Source: Vombatus ursinus
Lineage: Eukaryota; Chordata; Mammalia; Diprotodontia; Vombatidae
Assembly: GCF_900497805.2 (NCBI RefSeq)
Contig: NW_020954626.1
Span: 5,587,959 to 5,651,958, forward strand
Direction of reading: 5' to 3'
Length of the DNA stretch: 64,000 bases
The position numbers were made by a program, and so were the translations under genes. Shown here piece by piece: positions 43,741 through 53,840 of the stretch; positions within the stretch are counted from its first letter, which is position 1, and every line of letters begins with the position of its first letter. The notes beneath the pieces are model-generated. The model was not told where the DNA came from. It saw only the letters and a list, made by a program, of their open reading frames with translations, and ran no database searches.

Positions 43741-44279
43741 TAGGTAATCATAGATTTAGAGAAGGAAAAGTAGCTCAGAAGCCATATAGTGAAAGTTGTA
43801 TTCCTCTATCAGAGCTGTATGTGTTGGATTGGAGTGGGAAGAGCAGCTTCTCACAGGAATTATTCAAGTCGAGTAAAATGATTGTTCAGTGTTTACCAGT
43901 AGCCCTACCAACCTACCCAAAAGATGATGGCCACACTTGCCTACAATGAATTAAAGACCCGGGAGGTTTAGGCCATCTCTTCTATAAGCATTACGAGTAT
44001 GGTAGGACTGGCTAGACAGCTCGCTAAATACCATAACAGTGATAGATTGTAAGAAATGCCAGGCCTTATATTTTATCTTGGGAACAACCAAGGAGGAATC
44101 CTTTCACATTTATCTTTGTGAGTGATGCACTCACTAGACAGCAAACATCAAAATAATTTCCCAACTATTTCTTTAAATCATTTTGAAAGGATTCCAAATC
44201 CTTAGTATATAAAATCTTCAAGGAAGTGATGGGCAATTCAGAAGTCATATACTTTGCAATATTTAGAATTAGCTCCAGT
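43741..44279. other. No feature recognised
   Basis: About 540 bp unique sequence. Confidence 0.4.
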
Positions 44280-44480
44280 ATAAACAGTAAAGCTCTTCAA
44301 CATCCTTATAACATTTTCCCCTATACATCAAATCTTCACCCACCCTCTTTTTACTTGTTGAATTTCTAATGATACTGTAAAGGCCATCTCAAATTTAACT
44401 TCTCTTAGAAGTCTTTTCTGTTATTTTTGGTTGGCAATAACTTTTTCCCTCAGGCATCACATTTTATTTCATGAAATTCA
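44280..44480 (+). mobile_element. L2 LINE fragment
   Basis: aaggccatctcaaatttaac, ttagaagtcttttctgttat match the L2 'ctcaagtgccacctcct…aggaagccttccctgat' region. Confidence 0.5.
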
Positions 44481-44690
44481 ATTTATTTCAATTCAATAAA
44501 CTTTTATTTAGGGCCAACTCTATGACCAAAGCAGATCCTTGGTCCTGGGGATGAAAAGACAAAATGTGTGTGTGTATGTGTGTGTGTCTACATATATGTA
44601 CGTACACACACATACATACATATACACACACACACAAATGTATGTAATATAATCTATATACTTAGGGAGCTTACATTCTAGGAATTATCT
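44481..44690 (-). mobile_element. L2 LINE 3' end with inserted microsatellite
   Basis: caattcaataaacttttatt tagggcc, agggagcttacattctagga; a TG/CA repeat separates the two blocks. Confidence 0.65.
44568..44640 (+). repeat. (TG)n to (CA)n inverted microsatellite
   Basis: tgtgtgtgtatgtgtgtgtg switches to cacacacatacatacatata through a tacgtac centre. Confidence 0.88.
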
Positions 44691-44724
44691 AATGCATTTA
44701 TCATGTAATGTATATTATACTTAT

Positions 44725-44922
44725 CTTTATAAGATTTTAGACCTAGGGCTAGAATGTACTTCAAGGTCCCCATAGACCATTGTCTTTATTTTACAGATGA
44801 AGAAACTAAGGCCCATAGAGATTAAGTAGCTTGTCCAAAGTCACATAGGTAATAAATATAGTAAGTAGGATTTGAACCCAGGTCCCTAAACTCCAGAAAT
44901 TTTCCTGTCTTTATCCCCTACT
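44725..44922 (-). mobile_element. MIR SINE
   Basis: ctagaatgtacttcaaggtc, tttacagatgaagaaactaa, aaagtcacataggtaataaa, ggatttgaacccaggtccct. Confidence 0.8.
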
Positions 44923-45180
44923 GCAAAGTGGTACAGTAGATAGAATTCTGGACCTGGAGTCCAGAATTCCTCAGTTAAAATCAGCCTCTAACACTTACTA
45001 GCTATGTATGTGACCCTGGGCAAGTCACTTAACCTCTGGCTCAGTTTCCTCAACTGTAAAATAAGGAAAATATTGGCATTTACCTCTCAGGGCTGCTGTG
45101 AAGATCAAATGAGCTAAAATTTGTAAAGTGCTTAGCACAGTACCTGGTACATAGTTGGTGCTTAATAAATGTTTTTCCTT
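44923..45180 (+). mobile_element. MIR/THER1-like SINE, near full length
   Basis: gcaaagtggtacagtagata, gtgaccctgggcaagtcact, gggctgctgtgaagatcaaa, cttagcacagtacctggtac. Confidence 0.9.
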
Positions 45181-45194
45181 TTGCCATTCTACTG

Positions 45195-45320
45195 CACAGT
45201 AAGTTCCTTGAGAGTAGTGTTCATGTGTAATCTAAACTTTGTATCTCTATCATAATCTAGTAAAAATCTTCTGCACACAGTAGGCACTTAATAAATGTTC
45301 TCTACTTAATTGATTATATT
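45195..45320 (+). mobile_element. L2 LINE 3' end
   Basis: cacagtaagttccttgagag, cagtaggcacttaataaatg, ttaattgatt. Confidence 0.8.
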
Positions 45321-45357
45321 TGCCTTTCAATACTAGAGCCATAAAATGACTAGAGAT

Positions 45358-45527
45358 ATATAGTCAATCAATATACCTCCATTTATTAAAAAACTGCTTA
45401 CTATATGTATTAAGCCATGCATTTGATGATGGGGATGCACAAACAGGGAAATTGGTGTCTGCCTGCAAGCAGTTTCCATTCTATTGGGGGAAATGATCTG
45501 AAAATCTACAAATATAAGTAAATGTTA
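45358..45527 (-). mobile_element. L2 LINE, 3' terminus (first piece of a split copy)
   Basis: catttattaaaaaactgctt, gcaagcagtttccattctat tggggga. Followed by further antisense L2 at 45640, 46326 and 47640 in consensus order. Confidence 0.75.
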
Positions 45528-45625
45528 CATATGTGTGTATGTATTTATGTGTGTATATGTACACACACACACACACACACATATATATATTTATATATGC
45601 ACCAATGTATATGCATATATGTATA
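45528..45625 (+). repeat. (TG)n to (CA)n inverted microsatellite
   Basis: tgtgtgtatgtatttatgtg, then acacacacacacacacacac and ta-rich flanks. Confidence 0.88.
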
Positions 45626-45639
45626 TGAAGAGTAATTTC

Positions 45640-46140
45640 AGGTGAACATTACCACTCTGATGGTGGATGGTAAGGAATAGCCTCATGTTGGAATGGTACT
45701 TTGGCTGAGCTTTTAAGAGAGCTAAGGATTCTTTGAGGTAAAAGTGAGGAGGGAGAGCTTTCCAGGCATGGAAGATAGCCTATGCAAAGGCATGAAATGA
45801 GACGGGATATTGTTTATAAGGAACAACAAATAGATCAATGTTCTTGGATTGTAAAATGCAGAACAGAGTAATATGTAATAAGCTTTGAAAGTTAAGCTAA
45901 AGCCAGAGTCTAAAGGACTTTCAATATCAAACAGAGGAGTTTATATTTGATCCTAGAAAGAATAGGGAACCACCAGGATTCTTTGATTATAAGCATGACA
46001 CGTACTTTAGGAATATCTTGGGGATTGTCATGGGGAAAGATTTGAGTCAGGGAGTCCCATTAGGAAACTTTTGTAATAGTCCAGAATTGGGGTAATAAGG
46101 GCCTGAACAAAAGTGGTGGTCATGTGAGTGGAGGGAAGCT
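45640..46140 (-). mobile_element. L2 LINE, second piece
   Basis: gggagagctttccaggcatg, cctatgcaaaggcatgaaat, aggagtttatatttgatcct, tttgtaatagtccagaattg, ggcctgaacaaaagtggtgg. Clear antisense L2. Confidence 0.85.
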
Positions 46141-46144
46141 ATTT

Positions 46145-46325
46145 CTTTTTCTCTTTAAGGTTGCCTTACATCTACTCAGTACATAGTGTTTTCCTATTTA
46201 TTTTCATGTTGTCCTTCCCTCCCCCAACCACTTTTATAATGTAAACTCTATGAGGGCTGGGAGTGTTATCACTTTATCTCCCTGTTCCTGGAATATGGTA
46301 ATTGCTTAACAAATACTTGATTGTT
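46145..46325 (+). mobile_element. L2 LINE 3' end inserted into an opposite L2
   Basis: aatgtaaactctatgagggc, ctccctgttcctggaatatg, gcttaacaaatacttgattg; interrupts the antisense L2. Confidence 0.75.
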
Positions 46326-46590
46326 TGAGAAAGAAGGAAATTCAAGAGGTGCCATTGAAGTCATTTGGTCATTGATTGGATTTGGTAGAAAGGAAGGATA
46401 AAGCAGAGTGATAACTTAAAGATTATTGTGGTGGCAGAGCTGGGTGACTGGAAGGATGATAATACATTCAAAGCTACTAAAGAAAGGTATAAAAGAAAGA
46501 GGTGGATTGAGGAAAAATATCACATATTCTTTTTTAGATATATTAATTTTCAGTTGTCTATGGAACATCAGTGGGATGGGTCCAATAATT
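46326..46590 (-). mobile_element. L2 LINE, third piece
   Basis: ttggtcattgattggatttg, gcagagctgggtgactggaa ggatgataatac, aattttcagttgtctatgga. Confidence 0.7.
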
Positions 46591-46591
46591 A

Positions 46592-46838
46592 TTTTAATAA
46601 AACCTAGTATTTATATAGTGCTTTAAGATTTATGAAGTGCTTTACATATATTTTCTCCTTTGATTCTCACAACAACCCTGTGAGGAAGGGTTTATTGTTA
46701 TCCTTACTTTACCGATGAGGAAACTGAGGTAGAGGGAGGTTAGGTGATTTGCCCCACAGTCTCAAAGCTAAGAAATTTCAGATGCTGGTTGTGAACTCAT
46801 TCCTGATTACAAATTGAATACACTATCCACTAAACCAA
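46592..46838 (-). mobile_element. MIR/THER1-like SINE in L2
   Basis: ctagtatttatatagtgctt, cacaacaaccctgtgaggaa, gatgaggaaactgaggtaga, acactatccactaaacc. Confidence 0.88.
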
Positions 46839-46841
46839 AGG

Positions 46842-47058
46842 TGTCCAACAAGTGGCCACTGGCTGCATCCCAGTCCACAGCATTCCTAATTACAGTCCCA
46901 ACAATATTAAAATGTAATCAGAAAAATATTTAACAAGATAAATAAAAATACAATAATATATGACGTTAATTTGTGGGTTTTTTTAAGTCAATTTATAACT
47001 CCCAGAGATCCTTATGTATGGTTTAGTGATCCCCATTACTATTTGAGTTTGATGCTAC
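46842..47058. mobile_element. hAT-like non-autonomous DNA transposon
   Basis: Left end caaaggtgtccaacaagtgg and right end gagtttgatgctac (reverse complement gtagcatcaaactc) are imperfect inverted ends of the 'gtgtcaaac' type. No transposase. Confidence 0.55.
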
Positions 47059-47615
47059 TGTGATGGGGGATGAGATTCATGCTGGAATACTGAAAGGACC
47101 CCAAAGCCCCTAAACAAAGTCTCTGGCATTTGCCTGAGGCCTCCAGGCCCATCCCAGTATAATCCTTTTAACTACCCTTTCATTGTGGCCCTCATCTGCA
47201 CCTGGCCCCACCCCAGACTATTTTGCCAATCCTTAATGCCATCTAGACACTTTTCTGTTTCTTCCCAGTGACCCCAAGCTATTGTCCACTCCTTGATCAC
47301 ATCCAGACCTTCCCATAGTCTTTCTGTATATAAGGCCCTTCTTGCCTGCCCCCTTCCACCCTCCACCTCCCACCTCCCACTCCCCACTCCCACCCCCACA
47401 TTAAGTTGCTCAGATTCCTTAAGAGTCTGGCCTTCTGGTAATATAGTGTCACAAATAGTTTAGGTTCTTAAAAAGCCCACCCCCTTCTATTGACAAAACA
47501 ATCAACTTTGTCTCTGACTGAAAGAAGGCTTGAGTTGAAATCTTTCCAGGCAGAACCCATGCCTTTTACCCTTGAATTTTGAGGTTCCCAGCACTCTGAG
47601 ACCACAACATCTGCA
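47059..47615 (+). mobile_element. Solo LTR of an endogenous retrovirus (557 bp)
   Basis: Fossil. Begins TGTGATGGGG and ends ACATCTGCA (TG…CA). It is flanked by ctac on both sides (47055-47058 and 47616-47619), a 4-bp duplication that would fit a class I ERV. A TATA box, tatataaggcc, lies at 47328-47338, and an attaag poly(A)-like signal follows. No internal viral genes are adjacent, so it probably arose by LTR-LTR recombination. The 4-bp match is short. Confidence 0.6.
47328..47338 (+). promoter_or_regulatory. TATA box of the solo LTR
   Basis: tatataaggcc within the LTR, in the expected U3 position ahead of the polyadenylation-type signal. Activity unknown. Confidence 0.5.
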
Positions 47616-47639
47616 CTACATCATCTGTTTGTAATAGGT

Positions 47640-47775
47640 AGTTGGTGGCACAGGACTGGAGCTCAAAAGAGAGGCTTACCTGGGTATATAGATCTGAGAA
47701 TCATTTTCATGGATATGATCATTGGAACCCTGGGAGCTCAGGAGATAACCAACAGAGAATGTGATGAGATCCCAG
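47640..47775 (-). mobile_element. L2 LINE, fourth piece
   Basis: gactggagctcaaaagagag, gatctgagaatcattttcat resume the antisense L2 after about 1.05 kb of insertions. Confidence 0.7.
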
Positions 47776-47915
47776 AACAGAGACACTTATTAATTGTATG
47801 ACAGCTAAGCAAACCACTTAACCTTTTTAGCCTTTGTTTCCTCATATGTAAAATGAAAGGATTGGACTAGATAATATCTAAAGTCTTTTTTCAGCTCCAA
47901 ACTGATGATCCCAAT
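47776..47915 (+). mobile_element. MIR SINE
   Basis: aagcaaaccacttaaccttt, tttcctcatatgtaaaatga, ggactagataatatctaaag. Confidence 0.8.
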
Positions 47916-48125
47916 ATCACCATGTACAGTCCCCCTTTATTATATCCTTGACTTCAAATTCAGTTTAAAATTCATTAACATTCTAGATCTAACCATGGGA
48001 AAACTTTTTGAATTACCATTTTATTTCAGAATGGCAGACTGAATCACAAATTACACTAATGTTATATCTCAAAAGACTTTAATCATATATTACAAATTGT
48101 TCAAAGCAACCAACTTTTTTGAAAA

Positions 48126-48136
48126 TTATTTTGGAA
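48126..48136 (+). repeat. Left TSD of SINE
   Basis: TTATTTTGGAA; right copy 48273-48283 TTATTGTGGAA. Confidence 0.75.
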
Positions 48137-48272
48137 AAGGGGCAGGTAGGTGGTTCAGTGGAGTCCTGACCCTAGAGTTTGGAGGACCTGAGTTCAAATG
48201 TGGCCTCAGACACTTACTGACTGTGACCTTGGGCAAGTAACTTAAGCCCAATCTACTCATCAAAAAAAAAAG
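48137..48272 (+). mobile_element. Poly(A)-type tRNA-headed SINE (WALLSI-like)
   Basis: ggcaggtaggtggttcagtg, ggacctgagttcaaatgtgg, gggcaagtaacttaagccca, poly(A). Confidence 0.88.
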
Positions 48273-48514
48273 TTATTGTGGAATAAAACCAAAAAAAAAC
48301 CCTATGAAATGCAAAATCAATCATTTGAAATACTCTACTCCATTTGGTTGATAAGATCATATTTTGCCAGTTATTTTGCATTCCCTGCCTTCTGAGTGGT
48401 TCCAGCAGTTCATTTTAGCTCTGTATCCCACTAGCAAGACCATTCTGAAAAGTTCTAGTCTTTTGGCTATCTGGCAGACTCCTTATAAAACTCCAGGCTG
48501 ATCTTTTGTGAAGA

Positions 48515-49030
48515 AGTACATGGTCAGACATGAGAGGCATTGTGCTCAGTTCTGGGTGCCACATTTTAGGAAGAATATTGATAAGGCACAGAGCATCCAG
48601 AGATTGGTCAATAAGATGCTGAAAGGCCAGAAGGTTATACTATCTATGGATTATATAAAGAAACTTGTGCTGTTTAGAGTTGAGAACAGAAAACCTAGGA
48701 GGGAAATGATACCACCAAGTATTTGAAGGGCTTTCCTATGAAAGCCTTCCTATGAAGGGGTGGTGGTGGTGGTGTATTCTGTTTATCCCCTGAGGGCTGA
48801 ACTTGAAGTAATGAGGGAAAGTTGTAGAGATAGATATTAGTTTGATAGATATTAGGGGGAAAAACTGAATAACAATTATAGCTAACCAAAAATGGAGTAG
48901 GTTATCTTGAGAAGTCATGGGGGTCCCCCCCTCACTTGAGATGTCAAACAAAAGCCAATTAACCCCATCTATTGGGAAAGTTGTTAAGGTAATTATTTTA
49001 AAGCTACCAGTTGGCTTAGATGGCTTCTGA
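48515..49030 (+). mobile_element. CR1/L3 LINE, 3' coding end
   Basis: cattgtgctcagttctgggt gccacattttaggaagaat, gagcatccagagattggtca, ccaagtatttgaagggcttt match the CR1/L3 C-terminal block (…LxLCSVLGATFxE…). The 72-codon frame here (48508-48726) belongs to it. Confidence 0.75.
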
Positions 49031-49064
49031 AGTCTCCTGAAACTCACAGTCAACAAGTCAAATA

Positions 49065-49440
49065 AACAAGTAAAATAAATTAAGCCTTTATTTTCTAGAA
49101 GGTACAGTTCTAGGTCCTGGAGATATAAAGAGAAAAAGTGACAAAAAAAATCCTTCTCAAACTTACATGATACTGGGAAATTACATATGTAAATAAAATA
49201 AATATAAGATAATTTGAGGAGTGAAAGAACATCTAACTAGAATGATTCCAGGCAGGCTTTTTTTTCTAAAAGGAGGTTACCTGATATGAGCCTTGAAAGA
49301 AACTAAGAAGTTCAAGAGGCAGAAGTTAGGAGGGAATGTACTCCAGGTGTGGGGGGACTGCACATGTAAAGGCAAGAAGGCAGTAAGATACGATAGAAGT
49401 TTGGGGAGCAACATATAGTCCAGTTTGACTAGAACATAAA
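49065..49440 (-). mobile_element. L2 LINE, antisense
   Basis: agttctaggtcctggagata, gatatgagccttgaaagaaa, gaatgtactccaggtgtggg, cacatgtaaaggcaagaagg. Confidence 0.7.
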
Positions 49441-49442
49441 AT

Positions 49443-49462
49443 ATCAATCAAAAAGCATTTGT
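49443..49462 (-). mobile_element. L2 3' terminus, cut by L1
   Basis: tcaatcaaaaagcattt is the antisense L2 terminus; the remainder appears at 50037 after the L1. Confidence 0.5.
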
Positions 49463-50036
49463 AGTATGGTACTAAAAGAAATGATGAGCTTCATGATCTT
49501 AGAAAAACGTGGATAGATTTGCATGAAACAATGAAGAGCAAAATGAGCAGAACCAAGATATTGTTGTATACAATAACAGCAATATAATTGTAACAACAAC
49601 TTTGAGCAACTAAGTCATTTTGATTATTATAAATACCCAAATTAACAACAAAGGACCTATGGAGGAAGACTGTACATTCATCCAGAGAAAGAACTGATAA
49701 ATAGAAGTATGTATAGAATGGTGTGTGTATGTATGTGTGTATGTATGCATGTATATATGTGTATGCATGTATATATATGAAGACATATATACACACATAT
49801 ACATGCATGCATGCATACATACATATTTGTGTCTTATGGTACCCATCTCTGGGGGAGAGAGGAGGGAAGAATAAACAGAAATTTACATGATAACTTTATT
49901 ATATATTTAAAAGGAATAGCAAGTTGTACATAATAGATTTGCAGTTTCATGTGCAATCATCTTTTTTTTATTATACTATGTTATGGAAATGCTTGTTTTA
50001 TTCCATAAATTAAAAATAAAATAAATAAAATTTTTA
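49463..50036 (+). mobile_element. 5'-truncated L1 3' end nested in L2
   Basis: aaaagaaatgatgagcttca, aaatgagcagaaccaagata ttgttgtata, then 3' UTR and an A-rich end at about 50030. Includes a palindromic TGTA/TACA microsatellite. Confidence 0.8.
49722..49832 (+). repeat. (TGTA)n/(TACA)n palindromic microsatellite
   Basis: tgtatgtatgcatgtatata at the left mirrors catgcatgcatacatacata at the right around gaagac. The overlapping 78- and 109-codon frames are artefacts. Confidence 0.9.
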
Positions 50037-50699
50037 AAATGCATCTCTTCAGCACTTGCTACATGCCAGGCACTATGCTAAATTCTGGGTATACAAAGAA
50101 AGGCAAAAATGGTCCTGGCCCTTAAAGGAGCTCACATTCTAATAAGGGAGACAACATGTAGATTGCTTGGTACATGCAAAATATATAGAGTAGATAAAAT
50201 GTAATCTCTGATGGCAGACACTAACAGCTGGGGGAGACAGGAAAAAGAAGCCAGAATTTGAGAAGTCTTGCAGGAAACCGAAGGTTGAAAGAGCTAGAGG
50301 TAAGAAGGGAGAGTATTCCAAGGACAGGAAATAACTTGAGCAAAGGCAAATAGATGGGAGATGGAGTGCAGAGTTCAGGGAAAAGTAGTTTAGTGCCACT
50401 GGGTCCTCGATAGGTATAAAGTATAATAAATAATATAATACCTGGAAAGGTAGAGGAATGATGTTAAATCCGGAAAATTGAACTGGAGTCACGTGGTGAA
50501 AGGCTTTAAACCTAGTAGAGAAGTTGATTTAATCCTAGGGCAATGGGATACAACTAAAGATTCTTGCACAAGCAAATGCCTTGGTTAGACGTGTGCTTTA
50601 GGAAGACTATGTTGGCAGTTCTATGGAGAAAGGATTTGGAGAAAGGAAGGATAGACAGGGAAACAAGGAGAGTAACTATGAGGCTATTGAAATAGTCCA
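50037..50699 (-). mobile_element. L2 LINE, antisense, first part
   Basis: gctacatgccaggcactatg, aaaggagctcacattctaat, gagagtattccaaggacagg, aatgggatacaactaaagat, gctattgaaatagtccaa. Confidence 0.88.
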
Positions 50700-50851
50700 A
50701 GGGCTGCTAGGTGGTACAGTGGATAGAGCACCGGCCCTTGAGTCAGGAGAACCTGAATTCAAATTTGGTCTCAGATCAGACACTTGATACTCACTAGCTG
50801 TGTGACCCTGGGCAAGTCACTTAACCCCAATTGCCTCTCAAAAAAAAAAAT
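50700..50851 (+). mobile_element. Poly(A)-type SINE nested in L2
   Basis: gctgctaggtggtacagtgg, gcaccggcccttgagtcagg, aaccccaattgcctctcaaa. TSD tagtcca at 50693-50699 and 50852-50858. The L2 sequence resumes in register. Confidence 0.92.
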
Positions 50852-51070
50852 TAGTCCAGAGGTGATGAGGTCCTTAATAAGAAGGTGGTGGACCTATCAG
50901 TACAGAGAAAAGGACATAATGAGATACAGTGGATAGTTATTTGGTTTGATACAGAAAGTCTATTTGGAAAGGATAAGGAGAATCTTGTGAAGTGGATTCA
51001 ATGTTTATTTGAAACAATTAGGTTACTTGAGTGGGGGAGAGGACATTACAGCAGAATACTGTGAGGACTT
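50852..51070 (-). mobile_element. L2 LINE, second part
   Basis: tagtccagaggtgatgaggt directly continues the L2 order after the SINE; then ggtggtggacctatcagta and gaggacattacagcag. Confidence 0.7.
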
Positions 51071-51769
51071 TAAGGTGATGTCTTCTGAACATTTTCTGCA
51101 TTCATTATGGAGATTGGCCTGTAGACTCCTGATCACCTTCAGTCTAGGATAAACACCTATGGATCTAGAGCCTAATGTGCTTCCTGTTCCTAGCAGGCAG
51201 GATAAAAGAGGGCAGAGGGTAATTCATTCCTTCTGCTCTGGGAGAAGTCTTTCAAAATTGCTTACTTCTTAGTGTTTTTCTTGATGACTTTTTGACAGCT
51301 TCCTGGCACTGGACCCCGTGTTCCTGTCCTTTACGACAGTGTCTCACATTCTTTTGCCCAGCTGACTTAAAATACCTGCCTGAACCTTTCAACTCTATCT
51401 GTTCCTCAGATGTCTGATTCTTTTTACTGTTGCATCTGAAAGTGTCTTTCAGACCTACTTTCCTACCCCCAAGTTAGACAGGCTTTTGGTCTTGATGTGT
51501 TCCCTTACACTTTAGAGTGGCAGGTGCAAGGGTCAGGCTGAACTATTAAGGTAAATGGGGCCAGGCAAAATATACAGGTATACTTATGTAATTGTATACA
51601 GTATGTAGGAGTGTGGAAACTCAGCCAGGGAGCTTCTGGGTGAGATTAGGGAATCTGACCTGTTTTCAAGGAATGATGATATTAGAGGGAAAGAGAAAGA
51701 CGGAGAGAGAGAAAACAGTAAATACATAGTTGTTCCTTGCGTCATCACATGTGAACTTGGAGAAAAACA
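51071..51769. other. Longest stretch without recognisable repeats in this half
   Basis: About 700 bp, of moderate GC. No ORF, splice-flanked exon or repeat recognised. A candidate for conserved non-coding DNA only by exclusion. Confidence 0.4.
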
Positions 51770-51953
51770 AGGCAGTTTGGTATAGTAGATAGAATACTGG
51801 GCCTGGAATAAGAAAGCTTCACTTTCTACCTTTGCTATTTATTAGCTGATTGACCCTGGGCAAGTCACTTAATATCTCTGTGTCTCAATTTTCTCATTCA
51901 TAAAATTAGGGGGAAGTGGGATTACACTCGATTACTTCTAAGATTCTTTCTGG
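51770..51953 (+). mobile_element. MIR SINE, left piece
   Basis: gtttggtatagtagatagaa, tgattgaccctgggcaagtc, tgtctcaattttctcattca, cttctaagattctttctgg; interrupted by a SINE. Confidence 0.85.
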
Positions 51954-52199
51954 GTCAGCTAGGTGGCATAGTGGATAGAGTGCCAGGCCTGGAGTCAGAA
52001 AGAATCATCTTTCCACGTTCAAATCTGGCCTCAGACACTTACTAGCTATGTGACCCTGAACAAGTCACTTAATCCTGTTTGCCTCAGTTTCTTCATCTGT
52101 AAAATGAGCTGGAGAAGGAAATGGCAAACCACTCCAGTATCTTTGCCAAGAAAACCCCAAATGGGGTCATGGAGTCTGACACGACTGAAAACAACAACA
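51954..52199 (+). mobile_element. RTE-tailed SINE nested in MIR
   Basis: gtcagctaggtggcatagtg, agtgccaggcctggagtcag, aaatgagctggagaaggaaa, tggagtctgacacgactgaa, aacaacaacaa. TSD aagattctttctgg (51940-51953) and aagattccttctgg (52200-52213). Near consensus. Confidence 0.95.
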
Positions 52200-52235
52200 A
52201 AGATTCCTTCTGGCTCTATGCTCTGTGTTCCTATG
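52200..52235 (+). mobile_element. MIR SINE, right piece
   Basis: gattccttctggctctatgc continues the MIR tail (usual 'aggtcccttccagctct'). Confidence 0.8.
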
Positions 52236-52349
52236 TATTCTAGCAGACAGATTACGCTAGATGGGAGGGGGGAAGACAATGAAAAGTAAGAAATTACCAG
52301 CTCAACTAAGACTTTGTGTGGTCCTTTGCAAGCATACAATTAATATTTA

Positions 52350-52770
52350 TAGGAAGGAAGGATATTTTTTCTCCTTTTAATAATACACTTACTATATAGT
52401 TCCAGAAGTGAAATTTCTAGATTAAAAGGAATGATCAATTTTGAAACTTATTCATGCATATTTCTAGGTCTCTCTCCAAGAAACTTGTACCAGGGTGTAG
52501 CCCATCAATGTAATAGAATGTTTTTCCCCTGAAGTCCCACTTATATTTCATTTCATCCCTTTTAGATTTTATATTTCTGCTTCTCTGTTACATAGAAGTT
52601 TTTATCCTAGAGTTGTTTAGTTGGTATTTCTGTGACTAGAGAATTCGTGTAACTTTTTAAGTGGTTACTAACAGTTTGTACATTTTCCTCTGAAAATTAC
52701 TTGTTCCTGTCTTTGACCATTCTTTCCTTTGGAAAATGGGTATTACTCTTATAGATACTCCATGCGTGAT
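52350..52770 (-). mobile_element. Old L1 ORF2 C-terminal region, antisense
   Basis: atagttccagaagtgaaatt tctagattaaaagg, ttgttcctgtctttgaccat tctttcctttgg resemble antisense ORF2 near its C-terminus; diverged. Confidence 0.5.
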
Positions 52771-53454
52771 TATCGATTTCCAGAATCTATTCTAGCTCTA
52801 AAATCCTATGATCCTATAAAGATGAGTTGATTATAACTTTACTGTAAAAAAAAATCTTCAACTCCCTTTCCCCCTTCTCTTTCTGCGTCAAAGAATTTTG
52901 GCAAGCAAAATTCCTGCCACCACCCCCCCACCTCCGCCTAATCCAACTGATATATATTTATTCTCAGTAATTTTTTTCTATTCTTTCAATAGATATTATT
53001 TTCTCCTTTGTATATTTAAGCTGAATATAGTATTGCTTTTTCTTCCATAATAGATGATTTTATTGAATATTTATAGCATCAGCCCAATTAGTTTATTTTT
53101 AGCATCTGGCTTAAAATGAATCTAAGTTGTTTTGTTTTGTTTTGTTTTTTTGACAAACTGCTATCCAATTTTTTCAATATTTTCACTGGATAATGATTCT
53201 TTTTTCAAATTTTTTTAGCCATGAGTTTATGAAACATTAATCTTTAGGAGTTATCACTTACTCTAGCAAATCTTATAAATCCTTTATCATATAGCACAAA
53301 TAATGAATGTTATATTTCTAGGCATATTTGAACTTTATTTGCCATATTTAAATTAAGTATCTTTTTAGCTTAAGGTAATCAGACATCGAAGTTTGGTTTG
53401 ATTTATTAAATTTGACCATATTGATTCAACTAGATCATTTTTGAAAAAAATTAA
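52771..53454. other. No feature recognised
   Basis: About 680 bp AT-rich, perhaps old L1. Confidence 0.35.
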
Positions 53455-53820
53455 TTGTTAACATTATTTTCTTTTAAATTTTAAGTTCTAGATTCTCTTC
53501 CTTCCTCTCTCCCACCCCTCCCCTACCCATTGATGAGGCAAGCCAAATGATACTAATTATACACGTGAAATCATGCAAAGCATATTTCCATCTCAGCCAT
53601 ATCATAAATGAGCAAAAACAAAAACAAAAACAAAGCAAGAAAATTATACTTTAGTTTGCACTCAGAGCTTTTCATTTCTCTCTCTGGAGGTGTATAGCAT
53701 TTTTTTCATCATGAGTCCTTTGGAATTATTGTCTTGGATCATTGTGTTGATTAAAGTAGCCAAATCTTTCACCGTTGATCATCATTATAACATTGTCGTT
53801 ACTGTGAACAATTATCTCCC
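53455..53820 (-). mobile_element. L1 3' UTR end, left piece of the split minus-strand L1
   Basis: gtgaaatcatgcaaagcata and catcatgagtcctttggaat are antisense L1 3' UTR. It breaks at gaacaattatctccc and resumes at 56219 (cagttcttctcacttcactt), in register with intact L1 3' ends. Confidence 0.8.
53808..53820 (+). repeat. Left TSD of inserted L1
   Basis: ACAATTATCTCCC; right copy at 56206-56218 is ACAACAATCTCCC (two differences). Confidence 0.75.
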
Positions 53821-53830
53821 CAACTTAGAG

Positions 53831-53840
53831 CCAAGATGGC
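53831..53840 (+). promoter_or_regulatory. YY1-like site at L1 5' end
   Basis: CCAAGATGGC, identical to the motif near the start of human L1. Confidence 0.55.

Noticed and set aside
49491-49846. Two minus frames rich in His-Tyr-Met-Cys
   Set aside because: They are translations of the TGTA/TACA microsatellite within an L1 3' UTR.
50139-50492. 117-codon minus frame
   Set aside because: It lies in L2. It is on the L2 sense strand but lacks the RT motifs, so it is treated as part of the LINE remnant.
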